Assembly: GCA_029259875.1 (NCBI GenBank)
Contig: JAJDEK010000263.1
Span: 1 to 19,845 of the forward strand
From: Planctomycetaceae bacterium
Lineage (GTDB): Bacteria > Planctomycetota > Planctomycetia > Planctomycetales > Planctomycetaceae
DNA: 19,845 nt
Direction of reading: 5' to 3'
The notes below the pieces were generated by a model. That model saw only the letters and a program-made list of their open reading frames with translations, searched no databases and was not told the origin of the DNA. How positions within the stretch are numbered: position 1 is the stretch's first letter; each line of letters opens with the position of its first letter. Positions 7,965 through 16,141 of this stretch are shown in pieces. Both the position numbers and the translations under genes were made by a program.

Positions 7965-10900
7965 TCAGGGTGATGGTGCGGGAGTATAGGCTAAATCAAA
8001 ACTTTGTTGCAATACCGATTTGAGCTCTAGCATAACCGCTTCCACATTTATTGCAGAATTTGGCAATGGAATGTAAGCCGACTTATGATCGACAATGCGA
8101 ATGGATATTCGCTTTTGATTACTTTTTACTAAAGCTAGTATATGATTTTTGTCCCGATACCCCAAAACTGCAAAGTTATCCTCCAACCGAACACTATCAA
8201 CCTGCCAGAGCTGTGCCAGAATCTGTAATTCCTTTAAAAGAATCAAATTACAAGCAGCATTGGGGATAGTTCCAAATCGATCCTGAATTTCCTCTCCCAA
8301 TGCGGAAAGTTCTTCGATCGAGCGAACTGCTGATAGTTTACGGTATATTTCAATTTTTATCCGGCCAGGGGGGATGTAATCTGAGGGTAGGAAAGCAGTA
8401 CAAGGTAAATCAATGGCGACATGGTGGTGTTCCCGAATAGGTTCGTTTTTCAGTTTTTTGCAAGCATTCTCGAGGAGTTGACAATAAAGCTCGTAGCCGA
8501 CAGCTGCAATGTACCCACTTTGCTCAGTTCCCAAAATATTACCAGCTCCGCGAATCTCCAAATCACGCATGGCGATTTTAAATCCGGCACCAAGCTCGCT
8601 GTATTCTTCAATGGCTTTAAGCCGCTTCGCGGCGACAGGAGTCAGAATCTGACCATCTCGAAGTAACAGATAACAATAGGCTCGATGATGTGACCGACCT
8701 ACACGTCCCCTTAACTGGTGTAGATCAGACAGTCCATGATTCCCGGCATCGTGAATGAAAATTGTATTCGCATTCGGAATATCGAGCCCGCTCTCGATGA
8801 TGGTTGTGCACACGAATATATCGTTTTTTCCGGAAACAAAGTCGAGCATCGCTGCTTCAAGTTCTGATTCTTTCATTTGTCCGTGACCGATGCCGATGTT
8901 TGCTTCGGGAACAATCTGCTGAATCCGATCTGCGTAAGACTTTAAATCATGAACGCGATTATGCACAAAGTAAACCTGCCCATTTCGATTCAATTCGCGC
9001 ACCATCGCGTGTCGAATCAGCTCGGGATCGAAGCGAGTGATTCTGGTTTCGATGGGAACGCGATCACGGGGTGCCGTTGTCAGGTTAGAAATATCACGGA
9101 TCCCCAAGAGAGACATATGAAGTGTACGAGGTACAGGAGTTGCGCTGAGCGTGAGCACCTCAATCTGCAATCTGAGGTGTTTCAGCATTTCTTTCGCTTC
9201 CACACCGAACCGTTGTTCTTCATCAATGACCAACAGCCCCAAATCTTTAAACTTAATATCTTTCTGAATTAATCGGTGCGTGCCAATTACCAGGTCGACA
9301 CTACCGGAAGCCATTCCTTCAAGAATGGCTCTCTGTTCTTTTTTAGTTTTGAAACGAGACAGACCTTCGATTGTGATCGGATAATCGGCCATGCGCTCAC
9401 TAAAGGTGCGCGTATGCTGTTCGGCTAAGATCGTTGTAGGAACCAGAACAGCGACTTGCTTACCTGCATCGATGGCTTTAAAGGCGGCCCGAATGGCAAC
9501 TTCTGTCTTACCATAACCGACATCACCACAGATCAAACGATCCATGGGCTGAGGCCGTTCCATATCGAGACGAACATCATTGATCGCGTGCAGTTGGTCT
9601 TCTGTTTCCGTGTAGGGAAATGAGGCTTCAAATTCTTTTTGCCAATGGCTGTCGAGGGGGTATGCGAGCCCAGGTTGACCAGAACGCATCGCCTGCAATC
9701 GCAACATGTCGCTGGCCATATCTCTAACCGCTTGTGCTGCTTTTTCTTTTTTGTTGGCCCAGCCTTTGGTTCCCAGTTTGGAAAGCTGTGGTATATGTTT
9801 TCCGCCACCAATATATTTTTGCACCAAGTGAACCAGAGAGACGGGAACATACATCTGCACCTTGTCGCGAAATTCTAAAGAGAGATGTTCTTCGCGTTGT
9901 CCCTCTTTTTCAAGAAGTTCAAGTCCTTTGAAACGCGCAATGCCATGTGACAAATGAACGACAAAATCTCCTACATTCAAATCCAGAAAACTGTCGATTG
10001 CCCGGCTTTCGACTTTTCGCTTTCTGGGTTTGTGTCTGATGTCAGCTCGTCCGAAGAGTTCGTGATCACTGAGGACGACCAGATGTTCGGGCACAATCCG
10101 AAAACCTAAGGCCAGATTTCCAATACAGGTCATGATGCGATCAGTGATTTCCAGATCGGACTCATTGAGTATTTCCTGCAGACGATCCTCTTCGCCCTGA
10201 TTATGACAGCAAATGATAATGCGATCCTGAACTCCGGTAATCGAATCTAGCTCTTCGATCATTTCAGACTTAGCACGTGCAAATCGTTCGATCGATTCAA
10301 TCTGTAGATGGCATGAAACCTCAGTCGATGCAGCTGAAATGGGGGCAATTGTCACAGAAGGGAAATCAGTGCAGCGCGAGAGAGTTGCCGGCACGCTGAA
10401 TAGTCCACGTGGATTTTCAAGACGTTCCAGATAACGTTTGCCTTCTTCAATCAATTCGGGAAGTTCAATTAACACAATGCAAGTATTGGCAGGTAAGTTA
10501 TCCAACAGATTTTCTGATGCTGGCTCCGCTTCATCTTTTGCTGCTACTCGGCGGTCTGAACTCCGCTGATCAGAGGAAACAGGAGAAATCAGAATAAGAT
10601 CGACTTGTTGGCAGGTTTCAACAGTTCGCTGCGTTTCTACATCGAACCGTCGGATCGATTCGACTTCATCACCAAAAAATTCGATACGAATGGGAAGTGT
10701 GGCATCGGGAGAGAAAATATCGAGAATCCCACCATGCATACTGAATTCACCAGGGAGCTCGATGGCAGTCGTACGTTCGAAACCCCGTTCGATGAGCCAG
10801 CTCATAAAAACATCGGTGTCAATTTCGTCGCCGACCTTAATACTTCGGGTGGCTTCGCGCCGTTGACTTTGGCTAGGGACTGGTTGTAAGAGGGCAGGGA

Positions 10901-11306
10901 AGGAAGATACGATCAGATGTGGATTTTGAACCGGGTGGGAATCTTCCGGCACTAACTGATTGAGTACGCGTAATCGACCTCCAAAAACCGAATCGGCAAC
11001 ATCATACTCACCCGGTAAGGTTTCCCAGGCCGGAAAGATTTCAGGAGGTCTTCCCAGAAAACTGGCAATGTCACCCGCAAATTCATCAATTTCCCCCAAG
11101 CGAGGCAATATGATTAATAAGGGAGATTTTAGCGACTCAGCAATCGTTGCAGCAGTCAGCGCGCACGATCCCCCCCAGGCTCCGTCAATCGTCCCACTCT
11201 GACCTGATTGGAGGGCCGCAACAACTGCTGCGAATCCTTCGCTTTGGCTTAAAACGGGAACCAGATCCTGCATCGACTCAATCTGACTGTCGATTGGTTT
11301 GGTCAT
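7965..11306 (-). CDS. mfd: Transcription-repair coupling factor Mfd
   Basis: Mfd removes RNA polymerase stalled at DNA lesions and recruits UvrA. Its 1113 residues are close to the usual length (about 1150). The order is complete: UvrB-homology region (about 1-230, with [14 protein letters not shown]), RNA-polymerase-interacting CarD-like domain ([20 protein letters not shown], 443-462, to about 500), RecG-like helicase with Walker A GDVGYGKT (594-601), DEEQ box (695-698), SATPVPRT (721-728), motif [16 protein letters not shown] (834-848) and QLRGRVGRS (864-872). The TRCF motif region [14 protein letters not shown] follows (about 919-932), then the C-terminal D7 domain. The start ATG has no Shine-Dalgarno site. 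A promoter only about ten bases upstream suggests a nearly leaderless mRNA. It is divergent from aroB. Confidence 0.98.
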   Translation of the reverse strand: MTKPIDSQIESMQDLVPVLSQSEGFAAVVAALQSGQSGTIDGAWGGSCALTAATIAESLKSPLLIILPRLGEIDEFAGDIASFLGRPPEIFPAWETLPGEYDVADSVFGGRLRVLNQLVPEDSHPVQNPHLIVSSFPALLQPVPSQSQRREATRSIKVGDEIDTDVFMSWLIERGFERTTAIELPGEFSMHGGILDIFSPDATLPIRIEFFGDEVESIRRFDVETQRTVETCQQVDLILISPVSSDQRSSDRRVAAKDEAEPASENLLDNLPANTCIVLIELPELIEEGKRYLERLENPRGLFSVPATLSRCTDFPSVTIAPISAASTEVSCHLQIESIERFARAKSEMIEELDSITGVQDRIIICCHNQGEEDRLQEILNESDLEITDRIMTCIGNLALGFRIVPEHLVVLSDHELFGRADIRHKPRKRKVESRAIDSFLDLNVGDFVVHLSHGIARFKGLELLEKEGQREEHLSLEFRDKVQMYVPVSLVHLVQKYIGGGKHIPQLSKLGTKGWANKKEKAAQAVRDMASDMLRLQAMRSGQPGLAYPLDSHWQKEFEASFPYTETEDQLHAINDVRLDMERPQPMDRLICGDVGYGKTEVAIRAAFKAIDAGKQVAVLVPTTILAEQHTRTFSERMADYPITIEGLSRFKTKKEQRAILEGMASGSVDLVIGTHRLIQKDIKFKDLGLLVIDEEQRFGVEAKEMLKHLRLQIEVLTLSATPVPRTLHMSLLGIRDISNLTTAPRDRVPIETRITRFDPELIRHAMVRELNRNGQVYFVHNRVHDLKSYADRIQQIVPEANIGIGHGQMKESELEAAMLDFVSGKNDIFVCTTIIESGLDIPNANTIFIHDAGNHGLSDLHQLRGRVGRSHHRAYCYLLLRDGQILTPVAAKRLKAIEEYSELGAGFKIAMRDLEIRGAGNILGTEQSGYIAAVGYELYCQLLENACKKLKNEPIREHHHVAIDLPCTAFLPSDYIPPGRIKIEIYRKLSAVRSIEELSALGEEIQDRFGTIPNAACNLILLKELQILAQLWQVDSVRLEDNFAVLGYRDKNHILALVKSNQKRISIRIVDHKSAYIPLPNSAINVEAVMLELKSVLQQSFDLAYTPAPSP

Positions 11307-11316
11307 GTTCAGAATA

Positions 11317-11344
11317 ATTTTAGCAATCGATTCAAAATTGTCAC
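11317..11344 (-). promoter_or_regulatory. Candidate sigma70-type promoter for mfd
   Basis: On the minus strand, GTGACA (11339-11344) and TAAAAT (11317-11322) are 16 bases apart, each one base from consensus. Transcription would begin around 11310, only a few bases before the ATG at 11306. That agrees with the absence of a ribosome-binding site. Confidence 0.45.
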
Positions 11345-11524
11345 GTGCTCATCATGAAAAACCTGATTGGGAGTTCGTTTTCAGGATCTTGCGGCGTGAC
11401 TTCATTGCATTCCAAAGATACGATAGAGAGACCGTAATTCACTGATTTTAAGACAGACTATGATCGCGTTATTGCGATTGTGTCATACCGATTTACCTGA
11501 TTTTGTAACGCTGAAGGATACAAA

Positions 11525-12703
11525 GTGTCTGATAATTCTGATTGTTTTGACGTTAATGTTGCTTTGGGACCGCGGAGTTACCATATTTCGGTAGTCAGTG
11601 ATCAGTTTGATCGGTTTGCTGAAACTCTGGAAAAATGGTTGAATCATAATCCCGCTTTCCGAAATACCGTTTCAGAAGGAAATAAGTCGGCACTGATCAT
11701 TACAGACCAGAATCTTGCGACATTACATGCCCCTAAAATCGAAAATAGTCTAGAAACGCGTGGCTGGAAGTGGGAAACCGCGATTATTGAACCGGGAGAG
11801 AAATCCAAATCACTGGCTGTGATTTCCAGCTTGTATGATCGACTGGTAGCCATGAAGGCTGATCGCCAAACAATTGTGATTGCCGTTGGCGGTGGTGTGA
11901 TAGGTGATGCAGCCGGATTTGTTGCTGCGACTTATGTTCGCGGGCTGCCTTTTGTTCAAGTGCCAACATCATTATTAGCACATGTCGATAGTTCCGTAGG
12001 TGGAAAAGTAGGCGTCAATCATCCTCAGGCTAAAAACCTGATTGGCGCTTTCTACCAACCATTGGGAGTATTCATAGATACTTCGACACTCAAAACGCTT
12101 CCGGAACGTGATTATCGTAGCGGTTTGGCAGAAGTCGTTAAATATGGGGTTATTCTTGATTCGCGATTCTTTCATTATCTTGAACAGAACATCGACGGGC
12201 TGAATCAACGCTCTGCTGAAGTGCTGCGGAAGGTAATCGCCCGCAGTTGTGAACTCAAAGCAGAAGTTGTCGAGCAGGACGAGCATGAACGAACGGGTTT
12301 ACGAGCAATTCTGAATTATGGTCATACGTTTGCACATGCATTTGAAGCCCTTTGTGGCTATGGAGAACTAATGCATGGCGAAGCGGTATCCATTGGCATG
12401 GTCTATGCCAGTTATCTCGCAGAAAAACTGAACTTGATATCTCACCAAGAAACAGAACGCCAAGTTCATCTGTTACAGGCATTGGGTTTGCCGGTTTTAT
12501 TACCCGAAGGAACCCAGCTCAATAACGATGACATTATCGACCGTATGAAGTTGGATAAAAAGACGGTTGGAGGGCAACTACGATTTGTGCTACCAACTTG
12601 TTTAGGCCGCGTTGAAGTGTTCAAGGAGATCCCGGAAACGCAGGTGCGAGAAGTGCTTGATGAATTGAAACGTTCCGTTTCCAGTGATGATTTTCAGATT
12701 TAA
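11525..12703 (+). CDS. aroB: 3-dehydroquinate synthase
   Basis: AroB converts DAHP to 3-dehydroquinate, step two of the shikimate pathway, in the cytoplasm, using NAD and a divalent metal. The protein has 392 residues against about 360 in E. coli. Visible motifs are the NAD loop VGGGVIGD (121-128), the core VQVPTSLLAHVDSSVGGKVG (144-163), RSGLAEVVKYG (198-208), NYGHTFAHAFE (264-274) and MHGEAVSIGM (283-292). The expected metal ligands E203, H267 and H284 and the catalytic lysines in GGKVG and VVKYG are present. The start is GTG with AAGGA six bases upstream. It is divergent from mfd and followed by a 345-bp gap, so it is probably transcribed alone. Confidence 0.97.
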   Translation: MSDNSDCFDVNVALGPRSYHISVVSDQFDRFAETLEKWLNHNPAFRNTVSEGNKSALIITDQNLATLHAPKIENSLETRGWKWETAIIEPGEKSKSLAVISSLYDRLVAMKADRQTIVIAVGGGVIGDAAGFVAATYVRGLPFVQVPTSLLAHVDSSVGGKVGVNHPQAKNLIGAFYQPLGVFIDTSTLKTLPERDYRSGLAEVVKYGVILDSRFFHYLEQNIDGLNQRSAEVLRKVIARSCELKAEVVEQDEHERTGLRAILNYGHTFAHAFEALCGYGELMHGEAVSIGMVYASYLAEKLNLISHQETERQVHLLQALGLPVLLPEGTQLNNDDIIDRMKLDKKTVGGQLRFVLPTCLGRVEVFKEIPETQVREVLDELKRSVSSDDFQI

Positions 12704-13048
12704 TGCACCACAATATTACTGTAAATATATGTACGATCTAATCGGATATTCAACTCTAATTGTATGTAATCATATCTGTATTAATACCAGATAGCATACA
12801 GAATTTCCTCGCTTCAGAGGCCCACTTATTTGTATCGATCGGTAAAGTCCACACAATCGATACCAAGACATCCCTCCTTCTAAATTAGTTATTGATGATC
12901 TTTCTCATTCATCAAAATTGGAAACTAATCTTAATACTAGGCCTGCTTTATTATTCTCTGCTTGCCTTGAGCGTTCTCTGATTGATCAGTTTTGGCTTAA
13001 GTTCAATCACTTCTATCATGCGCTTATTAGTAAAAGGACTTTTATATA
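12704..13048 (+). other. 345-bp intergenic region with two inverted repeats, no gene seen
   Basis: The stretch is AT-rich and without a convincing ORF. It contains two perfect inverted repeats: CTGTAT/ATACAG at 12776-12781/12796-12801 and GTATCGAT/ATCGATAC at 12832-12839/12856-12863. Neither has a T-tract, so they are not obvious terminators. They could be operator sites for the downstream HPt gene. I found no clear -35/-10 pair. Confidence 0.4.
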
Positions 13049-13462
13049 ATGTCAAGTTTAACTCCATCACTCGCATGTGGGCACTGGCGATTGATTAATC
13101 GGGAGCAAGTGCTCGACATGGCAATGGGGGATACTGAATTCCTCGCTGAATTGATCGAACTTTTTTTTGGCTGTGTTTCTCAGCAGATGCAGGAAATTAA
13201 GCGGGCTATTGAAGAAAATGCTTCTCTAGAGCTGTCAGAAGCAGCTCATGCCTGTAAAGGAACAGTTGGGAATTATACGAAACTGGAGCCTTATTTACTT
13301 TTGCAATCGCTGGAAAATGATGGGAAGTCCGATCAAATCGAAGAATCCCAAGGCAAGTATTGTTTACTCGAAAAAGAAATGGCTCAATTGACTTTAGAAA
13401 TAAAAGCGTTGATGGATCAAGAATGCCACAACGCTCAATCTTCACATGAGCATGTAGGTTAA
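13049..13462 (+). CDS. HPt-domain phosphotransfer protein
   Basis: This small cytoplasmic protein (137 residues) has the HPt four-helix plan and would relay a phosphoryl group between response-regulator receiver domains. The N-terminal helix carries DMAMGDTEFLAELIELFF, the usual G-D-x-x-F-L-x-E-L pattern. The phosphorylatable His is H67 in EAAHACKGTVGNY, matching A-H-x-L-K-G-S-x-x-x-x-G, with Cys for the usual Leu and Asn/Tyr-rich positions after it. A further helix (LEKEMAQLTLEIKALM) closes the bundle. AGGA lies ten bases upstream of the ATG. The response-regulator gene starts 17 bp after the stop, so the two are most likely an operon and natural partners. The cognate kinase is not in the window. 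Confidence 0.88.
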   Translation: MSSLTPSLACGHWRLINREQVLDMAMGDTEFLAELIELFFGCVSQQMQEIKRAIEENASLELSEAAHACKGTVGNYTKLEPYLLLQSLENDGKSDQIEESQGKYCLLEKEMAQLTLEIKALMDQECHNAQSSHEHVG

Positions 13463-13479
13463 ATTCAAAGGCAATCCTT

Positions 13480-14061
13480 ATGAAAATTTTAGTAGTCGAT
13501 GATGTTGGATATACGTGTCATTTTCATACACGTCTCATAGAAAAATTTGGTTATTCCGCATGTTCGGCGACCTCCGGTTTTGAAGCATTGAATTATCTGA
13601 AAACAGATAATGACATTAGTATTGTCGTGACTGACTTGATGATGCGCGGCATGGACGGCGTGGACTTGTTTCAAGAAGCACAGAATCTCGAACGATTTAC
13701 TGATGAAGGGGAACTCGACCCTCCACAGTTTGTTCTGATGACTGCTTTGAGAATGCAAAAAAATTCTACAGACAAAGATGTTCAACGCCTTAAGCTGGCG
13801 AAAGAACTGGGTGTCGCCAAGATTATGTTCAAGCCGCTTGACCAGGATGAACTCGAACAAACATTAAAAGATATGGCGATGGGAGCACCCACAGCCGCCG
13901 GAAAATCATTAGATCTTTTTACACCCACACAAAGTTTGAAAGAGGTTGTAAAGGAGATTATCGATTCAGGTAATGCGGGTGCTGCTGAACAATTCATTGA
14001 GTGTTTAAATGAAGAAGTTTCCGGTCTGCAAAAATTCTTGAGTAAACTGGAAACTGTATAA
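13480..14061 (+). CDS. Response regulator: receiver domain with a helical C-terminal extension
   Basis: Residues 1-132 form a CheY-like receiver domain. The acidic pocket is D7/D8, the phosphoacceptor is D52 (VVTDLMMRGMDG), the switch Thr is T88 (LMTAL) and the conserved Lys is K118 (MFKPLD). A loop before the fourth strand (about 68-83, ERFTDEGELDPP) is longer than usual. There is no DNA-binding or enzymatic output domain. Instead a ~60-residue tail of predicted helices follows (LKEVVKEII, AAEQFIECLNEEVSGLQKFL) that I do not recognise. It is the second gene of a two-gene unit with the HPt protein. The tail may dock a partner or dimerise; this is inference. The ATG has only a weak upstream site (AAAGGC). 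Confidence 0.9.
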   Translation: MKILVVDDVGYTCHFHTRLIEKFGYSACSATSGFEALNYLKTDNDISIVVTDLMMRGMDGVDLFQEAQNLERFTDEGELDPPQFVLMTALRMQKNSTDKDVQRLKLAKELGVAKIMFKPLDQDELEQTLKDMAMGAPTAAGKSLDLFTPTQSLKEVVKEIIDSGNAGAAEQFIECLNEEVSGLQKFLSKLETV

Positions 14062-14132
14062 TATCCCTTGTTTACAATCATTTACAAATAATAATAACTG
14101 ACGAATGTTTAATTATTCATAAGGGGAGGGAT

Positions 14133-14160
14133 TTGACTCTACTCTGCCACGACCTATAGT
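14133..14160 (+). promoter_or_regulatory. Candidate sigma70 promoter for the PilZ-like gene
   Basis: TTGACT (14133-14138) and TATAGT (14155-14160) are 16 bases apart, each one base from consensus. The expected start point is about 14167, giving a leader of some 90 bases. It implies that the PilZ-like gene is transcribed separately from HPt/REC, or additionally to it. Confidence 0.5.
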
Positions 14161-14252
14161 TTCTGTAAGCAGAGATATACACAAATCATTCCTTCATCAA
14201 AATCAACTCAAATTTAATCGTTTTCAATTTCTCATTTTTTAGGTGGATGGCT

Positions 14253-14288
14253 GGCTAATGTGCCCTCTCAACACGAGGCTGATGTGCC
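14253..14288 (+). repeat. 24-bp tandem duplication covering two candidate start codons
   Basis: GGCTAATGTGCC (14253-14264) recurs as GGCTGATGTGCC (14277-14288), one mismatch in 12, at a period of 24 bases (eight codons). The encoded peptides are LMCPLN and LMCLLN. Each copy contains an in-frame ATG, so the duplication has made two alternative start sites for the PilZ-like gene. Confidence 0.7.
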
Positions 14289-14689
14289 TACTTAATCTGA
14301 ACCAGTATTCTGAAAAACAGAATCGCGCATTATCGCGCGTTCTGGATTCGCTGGACCACCTAGAAAAGCGAATGAATGTCCATTATTCGGGAAAGCGAAT
14401 TCACGAACGCAAGGACTTTCGTGGAATCGTTCTAATTTCAACACCGAACGATGACCCTTTTGATGAATGCGATGTAAACACAGTCAAAGTCTGGTCTCGT
14501 TCGATTTCCCAATCCGGTCTTTCATTCGTCTATCCCTTTCCAATTTTCCAGACCGAAATTCTTGTGGGAGTCCCGGTAACCGATGATCAAGTGAGTTGGT
14601 TTCGCTCTGAAATTGTGAGACAAAAGGAAATCGAGGAAGAAAAATTCTGGGAGTATGGAGTCAAGTTTCTTGGAAAAGTGGTGATTTAA
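14258..14689 (+). CDS. PilZ-like domain protein (possible c-di-GMP receptor)
   Basis: PilZ domains bind cyclic di-GMP and control motility, adhesion or secretion. Numbered from a possible GTG start at 14243, the sequence has an N-terminal helix (about 21-45) and then a beta-rich region with the two PilZ signatures in order: R56-KDF-R60 (the RxxxR motif) and S87-I-S-Q-S-G92 (normally D/N-x-S-x-x-G, here with Ser first). The C-terminal WEYGVKFLGKV strand is typical of PilZ proteins. The Ser substitution leaves nucleotide binding uncertain. Three starts are possible: GTG 14243, ATG 14258 and ATG 14282. I chose 14258 because AGGTGG lies 11 bases upstream. Its neighbours, a phosphotransfer protein and a receiver protein, fit a signalling locus. 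Confidence 0.65.
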   Translation: MCPLNTRLMCLLNLNQYSEKQNRALSRVLDSLDHLEKRMNVHYSGKRIHERKDFRGIVLISTPNDDPFDECDVNTVKVWSRSISQSGLSFVYPFPIFQTEILVGVPVTDDQVSWFRSEIVRQKEIEEEKFWEYGVKFLGKVVI

Positions 14690-14820
14690 GCTACTCCTTT
14701 ACTCGTGTTCTTAATCGAAATCAATCAAAATTCTCCTTTATGGTTATCAGCTTTTTGAAGCATTTCTTAATACTTTAAAGAGACACGTGCTTCTTGACTT
14801 CAATTGTGGAAAGCCCGGGA

Positions 14821-15522
14821 ATGGAAGACCTGAAAGGCATCATTCACAATAATTATTCAGAGATCCAAAGCCGTATCGAAGTGGCCTGCTTGCGTTCGCA
14901 GCGCAGTTTAGGGTCGGTAACATTAGTGGCCGTCACAAAATATGCTCAAATGGAATGGGTGAAAGCGCTGCTTGAATTGGGATGCACTCAGTTGGGAGAA
15001 AGTCGAACCCCACAACTGAATGAGCGTGCTGCCGTGCTACCCGATGATGTGTATTGGCATTTCATCGGCCCTCTGCAACGCAATAAGATCAGACGCACCA
15101 TCCTGAATAGCAACCTCATCCACTCCGTTGATTCACTGAAGTTACTCTCAGCCATTGATCGTATTGCCGCGGAATCAGGATTACAGCCACGTGTTCTGAT
15201 CGAAGTAAATCTGGCTGGTGAAGAGAATAAAAAAGGGTTTACCAAGGCAGAACTACTTGCCGGCTGGACATCGATCTGTGCTGTTTCGCAGGTTTCTATT
15301 GAGGGGCTGATGACGATGGCCCCCCATCACAAAGATCCAGAATTGGCTCGACCTGTTTTTCGTGAATTATCTGAGCTGCGGGACCAACTTCAAGCAATCT
15401 CACCACAGGAAGTACAATTGAAGGAACTCTCCATGGGAATGAGTGGAGATTTTGAAGTCGCAATAGAAGAAGGCGCAACGATTGTACGCATTGGTAGTGC
15501 CCTTTATGAGGGCTTGAAATAA
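14821..15522 (+). CDS. yggS: YggS-family pyridoxal-5'-phosphate homeostasis protein
   Basis: This cytoplasmic alanine-racemase-like TIM-barrel protein binds PLP without known catalysis and controls B6 homeostasis. Numbered from an upstream TTG at 14794, the PLP lysine is K49 in VTLVAVTKY. The other family motifs are the GEN-equivalent LGESRTPQL, WHFIGPLQRNK (88-98), RVLIEVNLAGEENKKGF, GLMTMAP (171-177), LSMGMSGDFEVAIEEGATIVRIGSALYEG. The family GEN motif reads GES here. I prefer the ATG at 14821, because GGAAAG lies seven bases upstream and the N-terminus then matches family length (about 233 residues). The TTG at 14794 is the alternative. It is followed at 12 bp by yggU, a common pairing, so the two are likely one transcript. 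Confidence 0.94.
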   Translation: MEDLKGIIHNNYSEIQSRIEVACLRSQRSLGSVTLVAVTKYAQMEWVKALLELGCTQLGESRTPQLNERAAVLPDDVYWHFIGPLQRNKIRRTILNSNLIHSVDSLKLLSAIDRIAAESGLQPRVLIEVNLAGEENKKGFTKAELLAGWTSICAVSQVSIEGLMTMAPHHKDPELARPVFRELSELRDQLQAISPQEVQLKELSMGMSGDFEVAIEEGATIVRIGSALYEGLK

Positions 15523-15534
15523 TTAAGAAGGGCA

Positions 15535-15861
15535 TTGAGAAACGACGTGATCCGAGAACTAAAGCTTGAAGTAGAGGGCACAACCGTTCTAATTCCAGTT
15601 CGGGCTCAGCCTAAATCCAGCAAGAACCAGATTGATGGTATTCACGATGGTCGGCTCAAGGTCTGTGTAACACAGGCTCCTGAAAAAGGAAAAGCAAACA
15701 AAGCCTTGCTGAAAGTGATTCAAGAAGGACTCAAACTCAAACGGTCACAAATCGAGTTATATAAAGGGGAAACGAGTTCCCTGAAAGTATTTTGCATCAC
15801 TGATATTTCACTGGATGAATTACAGAGAAGGGTGGCAGAGGCTCTGAATCTTGAGGAGTAG
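15535..15861 (+). CDS. yggU: DUF167/YggU-family protein (UPF0235)
   Basis: This small protein (up to 108 residues, E. coli YggU about 96) belongs to the DUF167 family, whose biochemical role is not established. Family features seen are PVRAQPKSSKNQI (the basic V-x-P-x-x-S-x-x-x-x-I segment), the strand GRLKVCVTQAP, the signature EKGKANKALLKVI (x-G-x-A-N-x-x-L) and the strand QIELYKGETSSLKVF. It lies 12 bp after yggS. The TTG at 15535 is poorly spaced from GAAGGG (two bases); a GTG at 15547 would remove four residues without touching the domain. A weak hairpin follows the stop. Confidence 0.88.
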   Translation: MRNDVIRELKLEVEGTTVLIPVRAQPKSSKNQIDGIHDGRLKVCVTQAPEKGKANKALLKVIQEGLKLKRSQIELYKGETSSLKVFCITDISLDELQRRVAEALNLEE

Positions 15862-15863
15862 TT

Positions 15864-15896
15864 TTTTGGGCGAGTGGGAGCCAAAAGATTGTTTTT
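15864..15896 (+). terminator. Possible weak terminator after yggU
   Basis: TTTTGGGC (15864-15871) can pair with GCCAAAA (15880-15886) over seven base pairs with one bulged G. A T-tract (15892-15896) follows a short spacer. The stem is AT-rich and the spacer is a weakness, so this is a tentative call. Confidence 0.3.
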
Positions 15897-15977
15897 CTGC
15901 ACTGCTTATCTCTATTTAAGTTCCTCGGCCTGATCTATGAATCATTGGCTTCTTGTACAGGAATCTTAAGGCATTGA

Positions 15978-16006
15978 TTGCAGCGGATCGAGCGGTCGCA
16001 TATAAT
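15978..16006 (+). promoter_or_regulatory. Promoter for the secreted beta-propeller gene
   Basis: A perfect -10 TATAAT (16001-16006) lies 17 bases after TTGCAG (15978-15983), a poor -35 match beyond TTG. The expected start near 16013 would give a leader of about 130 nt, which contains the inverted repeat at 16042-16089. Confidence 0.5.
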
Positions 16007-16041
16007 TATTACCAACAAACTGAATTTGTAGCATTCCCCAA

Positions 16042-16089
16042 GAGACCATAGCTCAGCTTCCGCATGCTGAAACGAGCAGCGTAGGTCTC
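16042..16089 (+). other. Possible structured 5' leader of the beta-propeller gene
   Basis: GAGACC (16042-16047) is complementary to GGTCTC (16084-16089) and would close a 36-nt region. Inside, TCAGC (16053-16057) pairs with GCTGA (16066-16070). An alternative hairpin uses GCTG (16066-16069) and CAGC (16077-16080), and the two inner stems exclude each other. It matches no riboswitch consensus I know. Confidence 0.35.
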
Positions 16090-16141
16090 AAATTTAGTAA
16101 CCCACCTGGTCTTCAAGATCTCACAAAAGGACTAATGCACT

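Noticed and set aside
13489..13860. 123-codon minus-strand ORF
   Set aside because: It is antisense to the receiver domain, whose catalytic residues are all in place on the plus strand.
14142..14176. CTCTGC/GCAGAG inverted repeat as a terminator of the response-regulator gene
   Set aside because: The loop is long and no T-tract follows; it overlaps a good promoter.
16042..16089. A known riboswitch or tRNA-like element
   Set aside because: The stem order and loops match no class I can recall, and there is no acceptor stem or T-loop.
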